The position numbers and the translations under genes are program-made. From Algoriphagus kandeliae (lineage in GTDB: Bacteria > Bacteroidota > Bacteroidia > Cytophagales > Cyclobacteriaceae), in assembly GCF_004571135.1 (NCBI RefSeq), contig NZ_SPSB01000003.1, positions 682,001 through 746,000 of the forward strand: a stretch of 64,000 nucleotides of DNA. Direction: 5' to 3'. The stretch's first letter is position 1. The number at the start of each line of letters is the position of its first letter. Under the pieces are notes generated by a model. That model was not told the DNA's origin, ran no database searches, and saw only the letters and a program-made list of their open reading frames with translations. Of the stretch, positions 27,672 to 36,642 are shown piece by piece.

Positions 27672-28754
27672 ATGCAGCTCGTCACCCCCAGAAAAAACAT
27701 ATCCATACTCGTCCATATTTTGGGCTGGTTGATGCTAGGAGTGGTTTTGCTCCTACTTTCTCCCCTCTCCTGGAGGATGGGAGAAATCGACCTTCCTGTT
27801 GAATATTGGTGGAAGCAAGCCTTTTTGGTATTGTTACTCTTATTCATCTTTTATACCAATCAATCCTTTGTCGTTCCAAGGGTCTTATTAAAAGGCAAAA
27901 CCTACACCTACCTTTTGATGGCCATCATTGGTGGTATTTTATTTTATTTCATCATTGTGTACTTCGAGCAGCTTATTCAGTATCCACTTCGAATGCATGA
28001 AACCTTCAATCCTGACAGACCTTTTGACCCAAAAAGAAGATGGATTCCAGGGGATGTTTTTCAGGAGATGCTTTATTTGCTTTCGGTCGGGCTAAGCACT
28101 TCCCTGGCCTTGGTACAGAAATGGCAAAAAGACGAGGAGCATAGGCAGGAACTCGAAAAACAGCGAATCAAAACGGAGCTTTCCTACCTTAAAGCACAGA
28201 TCAACCCACATTTCTTTTTCAATACGCTGAACAACATCTATTCGCTCACCAATCTGGATGTTAAAAAAGCGCAGGAAGCTTTGCTAAAGCTCTCCAGAAT
28301 GATGCGCTATGTGTTGTATGAAAATCAGAAGGAAACGACACTTTTGAGCAAAGAAGTGGATTTCATCCGGGATTACATCGAGCTGATGAAAATGCGCCTT
28401 ACTGATAAAGTCAAGCTGCATATCCAACTTGATGAAGCAGACGATAATCACATCATTGCACCGATGTTACTTTTACCATTTTTGGAAAACTCTTTCAAAC
28501 ATGGGATCAGCTCACAAAAGGAAAGCGATATTTATATCAAATTGGAAATTATGGGAAATACGGTCTTTTTTGAGACTAGAAATCAAATTTTCCCTACCAA
28601 TCCTGACAGCCCCGAAGCCAAAGAACATGGTATCGGACTAGTCAATACACAGCGTCGTCTGAGCTTGCTTTATCCAGGTAAACATCGCCTGAAATTTGGG
28701 AAAGATGAGGAGAATCAGGAATATTACGTCAACCTGACTTTAAATCTGGAATGA
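27672..28754 (+). CDS. LytS/YehU-type sensor histidine kinase
   Basis: A 360-residue membrane kinase. The ATG at MQLVTPRK is preferred over an in-frame TTG five codons earlier. Four hydrophobic segments at about residues 11-32, 51-70, 79-100 and 131-150 form the sensor part. The His_kinase domain has the phospho-acceptor His180 in KAQINPHFFFNTLNNI. The HATPase region includes LLLPFLENSFKHGI and a GIGLVNTQRRL loop. Its stop overlaps the LytTR regulator start (ATGA), so the two form a two-component pair. The signal is unknown. Confidence 0.94.
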   Translation: MQLVTPRKNISILVHILGWLMLGVVLLLLSPLSWRMGEIDLPVEYWWKQAFLVLLLLFIFYTNQSFVVPRVLLKGKTYTYLLMAIIGGILFYFIIVYFEQLIQYPLRMHETFNPDRPFDPKRRWIPGDVFQEMLYLLSVGLSTSLALVQKWQKDEEHRQELEKQRIKTELSYLKAQINPHFFFNTLNNIYSLTNLDVKKAQEALLKLSRMMRYVLYENQKETTLLSKEVDFIRDYIELMKMRLTDKVKLHIQLDEADDNHIIAPMLLLPFLENSFKHGISSQKESDIYIKLEIMGNTVFFETRNQIFPTNPDSPEAKEHGIGLVNTQRRLSLLYPGKHRLKFGKDEENQEYYVNLTLNLE

Positions 28755-29494
28755 AACTCAAATGCATAGCAGTAGACGATGAGCCTCTTGCCCTGGATTT
28801 AGTTTGCAAATACATCGAGCAAACCTCCTTTTTAGAATTAATCGGTAGGTTTACCAGTGCAATTGAGGCATTGAGCTTTATTAATCAGCATGAGGTTCAA
28901 TTGATATTCATGGATATCCAAATGCCTGACTTATCGGGTATGGAACTCGCCCGGGTTTTGGATGGAAAGAAAAATTCCGATCAAACCCGAATCGTTTTTG
29001 CCACAGCTTACCATCAATTTGCAATAGAAGGCTATAAGGTAGATGCATTGGATTACCTTCTTAAACCTTTTAGCTACGAGGATTTTTTAAATGCAGCCAC
29101 CAAAGCCTATAATTACTTTGAGCGGAGAAAAAATACTTCTTCCGAGACAGAAGAAAGCGCAGTAAAGCCCTTAGACTATATTTTCCTAAAGGTAGAGTAC
29201 CAACTGGTAAAAGTCATGCTTCAGGACATTATATACGTGGAAGCATACAAGGATTATGTTAAGGTTCATCTTAAATCCAAAAACGCTCCCCTTCTTTCTC
29301 TGACAAGTTTGAAAAACATGGAGGAGCTGCTACCTGCAGATAAATTCATGCGTGTTCATCGCTCCTACATCATCGGGCTAGACCATATAGATTCTGTTTC
29401 GAAAAACAGTATTCACCTTGGAAACCATGAGATTTCCATCGGAGATAATTACAAAGAGGCATTTTTGGCATTTATGAGCAGATGGATGAGCTAG
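28751..29494 (+). CDS. LytTR-family response regulator
   Basis: A 247-residue regulator: receiver domain at residues 3-120 with acidic pocket Asp9/Asp10/Glu11, phospho-acceptor Asp55 in FMDIQMPD and Lys in LLKPF. A LytTR DNA-binding domain follows at about 143-246 (FLKVEYQLVKV, DIIYVEAYKDYVKVH, FMRVHRSYIIGLDHID). It is the cognate partner of the overlapping kinase and may control the divergent receptor gene and itself through the intergenic repeats; that target is inferred. Confidence 0.95.
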   Translation: MKLKCIAVDDEPLALDLVCKYIEQTSFLELIGRFTSAIEALSFINQHEVQLIFMDIQMPDLSGMELARVLDGKKNSDQTRIVFATAYHQFAIEGYKVDALDYLLKPFSYEDFLNAATKAYNYFERRKNTSSETEESAVKPLDYIFLKVEYQLVKVMLQDIIYVEAYKDYVKVHLKSKNAPLLSLTSLKNMEELLPADKFMRVHRSYIIGLDHIDSVSKNSIHLGNHEISIGDNYKEAFLAFMSRWMS

Positions 29495-29533
29495 TCCTGT
29501 AGACATTATTGGAACAGTTCAGTATTTTTAAAC

Positions 29534-30010
29534 ATGAATGAATCGCAAAAACACTTTATGCGTGAAGCTATCCGTTTGGCTAAAGAAGGAATGAAAGCTG
29601 GAAATGGCGGTCCTTTTGGCTGCGTAATTGTCAAAGACGGAAAGATCGTCGGCCAAGGCTCAAACATGGTCTTGAAAACCAATGACCCAACCGCTCATGC
29701 AGAGGTAGTCGCTATCCGGGAGGCCTGCAAAACACTTAATAACTTTCAATTGGAAGGTTGTGAAGTTTATGCCTCCTGCGAACCTTGTCCCATGTGTTTG
29801 GGAGCTATTTTTTGGGCAAGGCCAGAGCGGGTATTTTATGCCGGCACTAAGGAAGACGCTGCGGATGCAGGCTTTGACGATGATTTCATCTATCAGGAAA
29901 TTGAATTGAATCCAGCCGATCGAAAAATCCCAATGATATCTATGCTACGAGAAGAAGTTTTAGAAGCTTTCGAGATTTGGAAAAAAATGGATAACAAGAC
30001 CCTGTATTAA
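29534..30010 (+). CDS. guaD: Guanine deaminase
   Basis: A 158-residue CDA-fold deaminase, close in length and motif to the small bacterial guanine deaminase. Zinc ligands are His55 (HAEVVA, proton shuttle Glu57) and Cys85/Cys88 in SCEPCPMCLGAIFWARPERVFY. The C-terminal DAGFDDDFIYQEI block is typical of GuaD rather than TadA. Converts guanine to xanthine in purine salvage/catabolism. It follows the LytTR gene by 39 bases and may be read from the same transcript. Confidence 0.92.
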   Translation: MNESQKHFMREAIRLAKEGMKAGNGGPFGCVIVKDGKIVGQGSNMVLKTNDPTAHAEVVAIREACKTLNNFQLEGCEVYASCEPCPMCLGAIFWARPERVFYAGTKEDAADAGFDDDFIYQEIELNPADRKIPMISMLREEVLEAFEIWKKMDNKTLY

Positions 30011-30067
30011 TGAAGAAACCCGATCCATTCAGACCGGGCTCATTATTAATTCCTAATTCTTAATTCA

Positions 30068-31405
30068 TCATCTTTTACCCATTCCAGGCATCATCCGGCT
30101 CATCGCAGCCTTTGCTCCTCCCATCTTATTCATTTGCTTCATTAGCTTCCGCATATCAGCAAACTGCTTCATCAGGTTATTTACTTCGGTAATATTTCTT
30201 CCTGACCCATTCGCAATCCGCTTTCTTCGGCTGCCGTCAATCACATCAGGATTCTGACGTTCAAACGGGGTCATACTTCTGATAATCGCTTCAATTGGTT
30301 TGAAAGAATCATCATCAATATCCAATCCTTTCATAGCTTTTCCCATACCCGGGATCATTCCCATCAAGTCCTTGATATTTCCCATCTTTTTGACTTGCTC
30401 CAATTGGGAAAGGAAATCCTCAAAATCAAAACTGTTCTTGCGAATTTTAGCGTTGATCCGCTTGGCTTCCTCTTCGTCAAAAGATTGCTGAGCACGCTCT
30501 ACCAAAGAGATCACGTCACCCATACCGAGAATTCGCTGAGCCATTCGGTCAGGATGGAAAACGTCTAGATTCTCCATTTTTTCCCCAGTAGAGATAAACT
30601 TAATCGGCTTCTCCACCACGTGGCGAATGGAAATAGCAGCACCACCTCGGGTATCACCATCCAACTTGGTTAATACCACCCCATCAAAATCCAATCGCTC
30701 ATCAAAGGTCTTGGCAGTATTCACTGCATCCTGACCAGTCATGGAGTCTACGACAAATAGCGTTTCAGAAGGATTGAGTGCTTTTTTCAATGCCTCAATC
30801 TCATTCATCATTTGCTCATCCACTGCGAGGCGACCGGCGGTATCGACAATTACTGTTTTCTTTCCGGTTTTCTTAGCGTAGGCAATCGCATTATTGGCGA
30901 TCTCGATAGCATTCTTGTTTTCCGGCTCGGCATAAACCTCCACACCGATTTGCTCACCCAGCACCTTCAATTGGTCAATCGCAGCAGGTCGGTAAATATC
31001 GCAGGCAACCAACAAAACTTGTCGTCCTTGTTTTTTCAAGAATGCTCCCAATTTTCCGGTGAAGGTTGTCTTACCAGAACCTTGCAAACCGGAAATCAAA
31101 ATCACAGCAGGATCACCGGTAAGTTTGATATCTACCTTGGAGCCACCCATAAGCTTGGTCAGCTCTTCCTGAGTGATCTTCACCAATAATTGACCCGGAG
31201 ATACCGAGATCAATACATCTCGTCCCAACGCCTCATTCTTAATTTTGTCTGTGACCTCCTTGGCTACTTTATAGTTAACGTCAGCATCGATCAAGGCACG
31301 ACGAATTTCCTTAACCGTGGTGGCAACGTTGATTTCGGTGATTTTCCCGGTTCCTTTAAGGGTTTTAAAGGCCCGGTCCAGCTTCAAACTTAAATTATCA
31401 AACAT
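30068..31405 (-). CDS. ffh: Signal recognition particle protein Ffh (SRP54)
   Basis: A 445-residue SRP GTPase that targets nascent membrane proteins. I use the MFDNLSLKLDRAFKTLKG start, the family N-terminus; a longer frame has none. N domain about 1-85. G domain with the P-loop GLQGSGKTTFTGKLG, DTAGRLAVD and TKLDGDTRGGAA. Methionine-rich M domain from about 325 (MGNIKDLMGMIPGMGKAMKG, MTPFERQNPDVIDGSRRKRIA) ending in a Met-rich tail. Confidence 0.97.
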   Translation of the reverse strand: MFDNLSLKLDRAFKTLKGTGKITEINVATTVKEIRRALIDADVNYKVAKEVTDKIKNEALGRDVLISVSPGQLLVKITQEELTKLMGGSKVDIKLTGDPAVILISGLQGSGKTTFTGKLGAFLKKQGRQVLLVACDIYRPAAIDQLKVLGEQIGVEVYAEPENKNAIEIANNAIAYAKKTGKKTVIVDTAGRLAVDEQMMNEIEALKKALNPSETLFVVDSMTGQDAVNTAKTFDERLDFDGVVLTKLDGDTRGGAAISIRHVVEKPIKFISTGEKMENLDVFHPDRMAQRILGMGDVISLVERAQQSFDEEEAKRINAKIRKNSFDFEDFLSQLEQVKKMGNIKDLMGMIPGMGKAMKGLDIDDDSFKPIEAIIRSMTPFERQNPDVIDGSRRKRIANGSGRNITEVNNLMKQFADMRKLMKQMNKMGGAKAAMSRMMPGMGKR

Positions 31406-31552
31406 GTGATTTTCGCTATTTGCTGCAAAAGTAATGATTTTAGCGCCTGCACGAAAACTTAAAAGTCCTGAATCCACCCTGAATTCGAGCCAATTTTAGC
31501 TTTTAATCACTAATTTGCGGACTTTCATTACAGAACGAAGAAAACTTCCTGC

Positions 31553-33958
31553 ATGAAGCTGAATTTTCAAAAAGATCTCCTCCCTCACTTACTGGGAGTT
31601 CTCATTTTCTACCTCCTCATCGTTTTCTACTTTTCCCCTTTGGTATTTGATGGGAAAGTTATTTTCCAGGGAGACATTCTCCAGTGGGAAGGTTCTGCAA
31701 AAGAGGTCATGGACTACCGTGCAGAGACGGGAGAACAGGCACTTTGGACCAATTCCATGTTTGGAGGAATGCCCGCCTATTTCATCAGCCTGGAATTCCC
31801 GGGTGATATCACCAATGCTTTGGTATCCATCTTGACGCTGGGTCTTCCGCACCCGATAAATGGACTGTTTTTTGGAATGCTGGGAATGTACATTTTACTC
31901 CTCAGCTTCCGAGTACGACCCTTATTTTCCATCGCAGGATCCATTGCTTTTTCCTTTAACACATTCAATCTGCTTTCTCTTGAAGCAGGTCACAATGCTA
32001 AAATCTGGGCTGTTTGTTTGATCCCATTAATCTTAGCAGGTATCCATTTAGCTTTTGAGAAAAAACGAATTCTGGGTGCTGCGCTCTTGGCTCTTGGTCT
32101 TTTACTTCAGCTCAAATTCAACCATTTACAAATCACCTATTACACGCTAATCGTCTCGGTGATTTATGTCTTGGTTCGATTGATAGTTGACTGGAAAAAA
32201 GACGGAGCGCTGGAAATAGGCAAAAGTCTAGGATTCTTGACAATCGGTGCACTATTGGCAGTTGGGGGAAATTTGGGAAGGCTAGCAACTGCTTTGGAAT
32301 ACAGTCCTTATTCTACCCGTGGTGAGGCAACTCTTGAAACAGAATCCAGCGGTTTGGATCGAGAATATGCATTCTCCTGGTCCAACGGAAAGCTTGAGAC
32401 CCTCACGCTTTTAATCCCAGATTTTTATGGAGGAGGGAGCCAAACTCCCCTACCTGAAAATTCCGCTTCTGAAAAAGCACTGCGAGCTAACGGTATTGAT
32501 GCCGTTCAAATCAATGGATTCGTAAAAGCTGCTCCTACTTACTGGGGTGATCAAACCTTCACCGGAGGACCTATTTACGGAGGAATTATTCTTGTTTTTC
32601 TAGCAATTCTAGGAATTTGGGCAGCTCCAAAAGAGGTGCTTTATGCCTTTGGAGGAATGATTTTATTTTCCATTTTATTGAGTTGGGGGAAAAATCTCGC
32701 TTGGTTTAACTATCTCCTTTTTGACATCCTTCCCGGCTACAATAAATTTCGAGCTGTCTCCATGGCTTTGGGAATAACCTTGTTTGCGATTCCGGTTTTA
32801 GGAATGATTTCCTTGGAAAAACTCGTTCAAAAAGGAGAGCTCAAACCACTTTACATAGCTTCAGGAATTGTTGGGGGATTGCTTTTGATATTGGCAGTGG
32901 CCTCAGGTGCATTTTTCAGATTTGAGGCTCCTGTGGATAGCAATCTTCCGGAATGGCTGGCAAATGCTTTGCAAACAGATCGTAAATCCATGCTCACTTC
33001 CTCAGCTTGGAAAAGCTTAGGTTTTTTGGTGGTTTCTGGTGGTTTAGTCTTTTTAAACCTGAAGCAGAAAATATCTGACTGGGTTCTAGGTCTCGCTTTA
33101 ATAGCCTTGATTTCTGTTGATCTTGTTTCCATCAATCGACGATACTTGAATAGTGAATCCTTTCAAGGAAATCCTTCTCGTCAGTTTTTTGCTGAAACGC
33201 CAGCTGAAAAGGAAATTGAAAAAGACAACAATTACTTCCGGGTTTTAAACCTTACCGAAGGACTTACCCAAGGGGCTAGGACAAGTTATAGATTTGCAAG
33301 TTTGGGAGGTTATCATGGAGCGAAACTTCGTCGCTATCAGGATTTGGTTGATTATCAATTGCAGAATGAAATCCAAGATTTTATCACAAAAGCCCAGGAA
33401 GGAAACTTTGATTGGGGAGGAATTGGAGTCATCAATATGCTCAACACCAAATATCTGATTGCCGGGCAGGATGCAGGGGCAGTATTTGAAAACCCACAAG
33501 CAAATGGTCCTGCTTGGATTCCTTCCGAAATCATCTCGGTCAATAGTAATGAGGAAGAAATCAAACTGCTAGGACAAATCGATACTAAAACTCAAGCAAC
33601 TATAAATACAGAGGAATTTGGGACTATCTCGGCCGGTGCAGGTCAGGTATCAATGGTCGATCACAATCCAAATAAACTAACCTATCAAGCTCAAATGGAT
33701 CAAGGAGGATTGGTTGTATTTTCTGAAATCCATTATCCGAAAGGATGGATTGCCAAGATTGACGGTAATGAAACTCCGATCCTTCGGGTCGATTATTTGC
33801 TACGTGGAATTGAAGTGCCTAGCGGAGCTCACAAAATTGAATTTTCTTTTGAGCCTTCCAGTTACTATGCTACCAAAACGCCTATGGTTATTTTCCAATA
33901 TTTGATTGTGATTTCACTGATAGGCGGAATATTCCTGACTTATAAAACCAAATCTTAA
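31553..33958 (+). CDS. YfhO-like polytopic membrane protein
   Basis: An 801-residue multi-spanning protein with many hydrophobic helices through about residue 525, a soluble C-terminal domain of about 240 residues, and a last membrane segment near 780-797. The N-terminal region with YRAETGEQALWTNSMFGGMPAY and AGHNAKIWA resembles the YfhO/GT-C-like family in Bacteroidota. YfhO of Gram-positives works in lipoteichoic-acid glycosylation; a GT-C sugar-transferase role here is inference. The stop overlaps the methyltransferase ATG by one base (TAATG). Confidence 0.88.
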   Translation: MKLNFQKDLLPHLLGVLIFYLLIVFYFSPLVFDGKVIFQGDILQWEGSAKEVMDYRAETGEQALWTNSMFGGMPAYFISLEFPGDITNALVSILTLGLPHPINGLFFGMLGMYILLLSFRVRPLFSIAGSIAFSFNTFNLLSLEAGHNAKIWAVCLIPLILAGIHLAFEKKRILGAALLALGLLLQLKFNHLQITYYTLIVSVIYVLVRLIVDWKKDGALEIGKSLGFLTIGALLAVGGNLGRLATALEYSPYSTRGEATLETESSGLDREYAFSWSNGKLETLTLLIPDFYGGGSQTPLPENSASEKALRANGIDAVQINGFVKAAPTYWGDQTFTGGPIYGGIILVFLAILGIWAAPKEVLYAFGGMILFSILLSWGKNLAWFNYLLFDILPGYNKFRAVSMALGITLFAIPVLGMISLEKLVQKGELKPLYIASGIVGGLLLILAVASGAFFRFEAPVDSNLPEWLANALQTDRKSMLTSSAWKSLGFLVVSGGLVFLNLKQKISDWVLGLALIALISVDLVSINRRYLNSESFQGNPSRQFFAETPAEKEIEKDNNYFRVLNLTEGLTQGARTSYRFASLGGYHGAKLRRYQDLVDYQLQNEIQDFITKAQEGNFDWGGIGVINMLNTKYLIAGQDAGAVFENPQANGPAWIPSEIISVNSNEEEIKLLGQIDTKTQATINTEEFGTISAGAGQVSMVDHNPNKLTYQAQMDQGGLVVFSEIHYPKGWIAKIDGNETPILRVDYLLRGIEVPSGAHKIEFSFEPSSYYATKTPMVIFQYLIVISLIGGIFLTYKTKS

Positions 33959-34677
33959 TGCAGGAAGAAAACGAAAATAAGGTAGTCAGCTTTTACGATC
34001 AGTTTGCTGAAAAGCAAGAGAAGACCGGAATCAATTCCCGTCATCTATCAATCCTAGACAAGGTGGTTTCCGCCGGGCTTCAAGCGCATCATCGTGTTTT
34101 GGAGGTAGGTTGTGGAATTGGAACTGTTTCTTCACTCCTTGCCAAGCAGGTAAGCAAAGGAGAAGTTCTGGCAGTAGATATTTCTCCGGAAAGTATTTCA
34201 AAAGCACAAATTCTCTGGAAAGATCAGGCCAACCTAAAATTTGAGGTTTCGGATATGTCTGATTTTGACAAGGGAGATCAGACTTTTGATTTTTTTGTAT
34301 TTCCGGATGTATTAGAGCATATTCCTGTAGATCAGCATCAGGCTTTATTTCAAAAAATCAAAAAGCATTCACATCCCGATTCCGTAGTCTTTGTCCATAT
34401 TCCAGCACCTCGATACTTAAAATGGATGATTGAAAACGAACCTGAAAAGCTCCAAGTAATTGATCAGCCTTTGGACTCGGGAGACCTAATCAAAAGCCTT
34501 ACATTCGCTGGATTTTACTTGGAAAAAATGGAAACCTACTCGGTTTTTTATCAGGAGAAGGATTACCAGTATTTTGTCTTCCGATCCTCCAAACCCTTAC
34601 ATAAATCCACTCCACTCAGTAAATGGGAGGTACTGAAAGAACGTATTCGAATCCGCCTGAAATACGGCCTAATTTAA
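33958..34677 (+). CDS. SAM-dependent class I methyltransferase
   Basis: A 239-residue Rossmann methyltransferase. Motif I is VLEVGCGIGTVSSLLA (residues 43-58), the acidic SAM-ribose position lies in VLAVDISPESI, and a post-motif FVFPDVLEHIP is present. Family members methylate small molecules, lipids or quinones. Coupled by TAATG to the YfhO-like gene, so its substrate may be membrane- or lipid-linked; this is inference. Confidence 0.9.
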   Translation: MQEENENKVVSFYDQFAEKQEKTGINSRHLSILDKVVSAGLQAHHRVLEVGCGIGTVSSLLAKQVSKGEVLAVDISPESISKAQILWKDQANLKFEVSDMSDFDKGDQTFDFFVFPDVLEHIPVDQHQALFQKIKKHSHPDSVVFVHIPAPRYLKWMIENEPEKLQVIDQPLDSGDLIKSLTFAGFYLEKMETYSVFYQEKDYQYFVFRSSKPLHKSTPLSKWEVLKERIRIRLKYGLI

Positions 34678-34682
34678 TAGCT

Positions 34683-35207
34683 ATGAAAATTGAAAATCAA
34701 ACAGTCGTAGGATTGACTTACGAACTTAAAGTCAGCAAAGTCGAAGACGAAATCGAATCAGTCCCTTTCAGTGTGGAAGTTCGGGATGAAGAAGATCCCT
34801 TTTATTTCATTTTTGGACAAAGTGGCCTTCCTGAAAAATTTGAGGAATACCTAACTGGAAAAAAGGAAGGAGACTCATTTGAGTTTGTTCTAAAAGTAGC
34901 TGAGGCCTACGGTGAGGCTGATGATGAATTATTGATCAACCTCCCGAAGTCTCAGTTTTCGAAAGAAAGAGGTTTTGAAGACAGCATGCTTCAAGAGGGG
35001 GAATTTCTTCCTTTGATGGATGAAAACGGGTATCCCATGCAAGCAAAAGTATTGAAGGATTTTGGAGACACTCTTTTGTTGGATTTCAACCATCCTTTGG
35101 TTGGGTTTGATCTACATTTCGAAGGAAAGGTCCTGGAAGTTCGGGAAGCAACACCAGAAGAATTAGACCACGGTCATGTACACGGAGAACATGGCGAAGA
35201 TCATTAA
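34683..35207 (+). CDS. SlyD-like FKBP-type peptidyl-prolyl isomerase
   Basis: A 174-residue cytosolic FKBP of the SlyD type from MKIENQTVVGLTYELKV; an in-frame earlier start overlaps the methyltransferase without family support. The FKBP half has FIFGQSGLPEKFEEYLTGKKEGDSFEF, then an insert-in-flap chaperone domain, then the return strand LLLDFNHPLVGFDLHFEGKVLEV. The C-terminus is His-rich (HGHVHGEHGEDH), as in metal-binding SlyD. Catalyses proline isomerisation and holds unfolded proteins; may deliver nickel. Confidence 0.92.
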   Translation: MKIENQTVVGLTYELKVSKVEDEIESVPFSVEVRDEEDPFYFIFGQSGLPEKFEEYLTGKKEGDSFEFVLKVAEAYGEADDELLINLPKSQFSKERGFEDSMLQEGEFLPLMDENGYPMQAKVLKDFGDTLLLDFNHPLVGFDLHFEGKVLEVREATPEELDHGHVHGEHGEDH

Positions 35208-35221
35208 TTAAAAAACTCTTA

Positions 35222-35270
35222 TGTCATTCTGAGTAAAGTCGAGCACACTTCGACTTCGCTCAGTGTGACA
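35222..35270. repeat. Intergenic imperfect inverted repeat
   Basis: TGTCATTCTGAG at 35222-35233 pairs with CTCAGTGTGACA at 35259-35270 (10 of 12 positions). An inner AAGTCGA...TTCGACTT adds to the stem. It closely resembles the dispersed intergenic hairpins I recall from Bacteroidota genomes, found between genes. It lies between convergent genes and may double as a terminator for slyD. Confidence 0.7.
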
Positions 35271-35292
35271 CAAATGATTTTGAAAATTTTTT

Positions 35293-36252
35293 TTAACTAC
35301 TTAATTCCAGTTCTTTTTCAGCATCCCAATTTAAATAGACTCGATCGCCTACTTGGTATTTTCTTAAGGGATCATCCACTTCCCAAATCATTCCACTCTC
35401 TTTCAATCGCACCTGCAAACTATTGAAGTGGACCAAAAATCGAGAATCCACTACATGCCCTAACAACTGCCCCCGGGTTCGAAGCTTCACATCACTCGGA
35501 CGGAGATAGGTATTTTCTTTTCCAGGAATGGAATTGATGGGAGAAAACAACCTAGCGACATATTGATTTTTTGGGTTTTCACATAGGAATTGAGAATTCC
35601 CATGCTGAATGATCTTTCCTTTCTGAAGAATCAAGACATTATCAGTCAACCTCAAAGCATCATCGAGCTCATGCGTCACGAAGATCACGGTGGTTTTTCC
35701 TTTTTTGAAACTTTCCGCCAATTCTCCAATCAATTGATGTGTTTGAATGGTATCAAGTGAAGAGAAAGGCTCATCTAAAAGCAAAACCTCAGGTTCAATG
35801 GCCATAGCAGCAGCGATGGCTACTTTTTGCTGCTGTCCACCAGAAAGTTGACGAGGAAGACGCTCTGCCAACTTCTCCAACCCAAATTGCTTCAGAAGTG
35901 ATTTTACGCGGTTTTTGGTGTAATTTTTCTCGAATAACAAAAGAGGACGCGCGATATTTTCGGCAACGGTACTATTGGGATATAATTGATAATCCTGATG
36001 GATAAGTTTGATTTCGTCATAACCTGCAACCAGTTTTTCTGCTGGATTCAGGATTTTTTGACCTTGAAGAAAAACCTCCCCTGAATCCTGTTTTTCCAAA
36101 CCCGCCAAAATTCGGAGCAAGGTAGATTTTCCGGAACCACTTTCCCCTACAATGGCTAATTGGCCTCCCTCTTCCAATTCCAATGAAAAATCATGTAATG
36201 CGATTTGCTTTTGGTAGGATTTTCTGATCCTGCGAACTGAAAAAAAACTCAT
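35293..36252 (-). CDS. ABC transporter ATP-binding subunit without a nearby permease
   Basis: A 319-residue ABC ATPase of the sulfate/iron/spermidine type. Walker A GESGSGKST (36-44), signature LSGGQQQKVAIA (136-147), Walker B LLLDEPFSSLD with Asp160/Glu161, and the switch His in VTHELDD. A C-terminal extension from about residue 240 resembles a degenerate TOBE-like regulatory domain (RPSDVKLRTRGQLLG). No permease or binding-protein gene is adjacent, so its partner is elsewhere or it acts in another setting. The ATG overlaps the YjbR-gene stop (ATGA). Confidence 0.92.
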   Translation of the reverse strand: MSFFSVRRIRKSYQKQIALHDFSLELEEGGQLAIVGESGSGKSTLLRILAGLEKQDSGEVFLQGQKILNPAEKLVAGYDEIKLIHQDYQLYPNSTVAENIARPLLLFEKNYTKNRVKSLLKQFGLEKLAERLPRQLSGGQQQKVAIAAAMAIEPEVLLLDEPFSSLDTIQTHQLIGELAESFKKGKTTVIFVTHELDDALRLTDNVLILQKGKIIQHGNSQFLCENPKNQYVARLFSPINSIPGKENTYLRPSDVKLRTRGQLLGHVVDSRFLVHFNSLQVRLKESGMIWEVDDPLRKYQVGDRVYLNWDAEKELELSS

Positions 36253-36599
36253 GGTCTAATCTCGGCTTGTATTTTTTTAGGCAATGAGTCAAAGATCAAT
36301 TCATAAGAATGATCTACCAAATCCAAAATCAATTTATCTGGAACATTTCCCAGGACAGAAACTGAATTCCACCATTTTTTATTCATGTGATAGCCTGGCG
36401 TAATCCCCGGATACCTTTCCCGAAGCTCCTCTGACTTTTCCGGATCACATTTCAAATTGATAAAATCAAAATTTTCGATGTCGGTGATTCCGAAAATTTT
36501 TCCACCCACCCGAAAACAAAGTGTATTGGCATCAAAAGGAGTATCTTCGGAAGTACCTGCTTTGGAAAGACAATAATCTCGAAGAAAGGATAGGGTCAT
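36249..36599 (-). CDS. MmcQ/YjbR family protein
   Basis: A 116-residue YjbR/MmcQ (CyaY-like fold) protein: LRDYCLSKAGTSEDTPF, LCFRVGGKIFGI, FINLKCDPEKSEELRERYPGI, PGYHMNKKWWNSV and DLVDHSYELIF. The family is annotated as DNA-binding on structural grounds only; its function is unknown. Coupled to the ABC ATPase by a 4-base overlap. Confidence 0.93.
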   Translation of the reverse strand: MTLSFLRDYCLSKAGTSEDTPFDANTLCFRVGGKIFGITDIENFDFINLKCDPEKSEELRERYPGITPGYHMNKKWWNSVSVLGNVPDKLILDLVDHSYELIFDSLPKKIQAEIRP

Positions 36600-36642
36600 G
36601 GAAAGGGTCTTTCACTAAAGGTAAATATACAGTCGGTTTGAA

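Noticed and set aside
30011-30067. Possible terminator hairpin between guaD and ffh (CCCGATC ... GACCGGG)
   Set aside because: The stem has a mismatch and no clear T-run at either end, so it was not listed as a feature.
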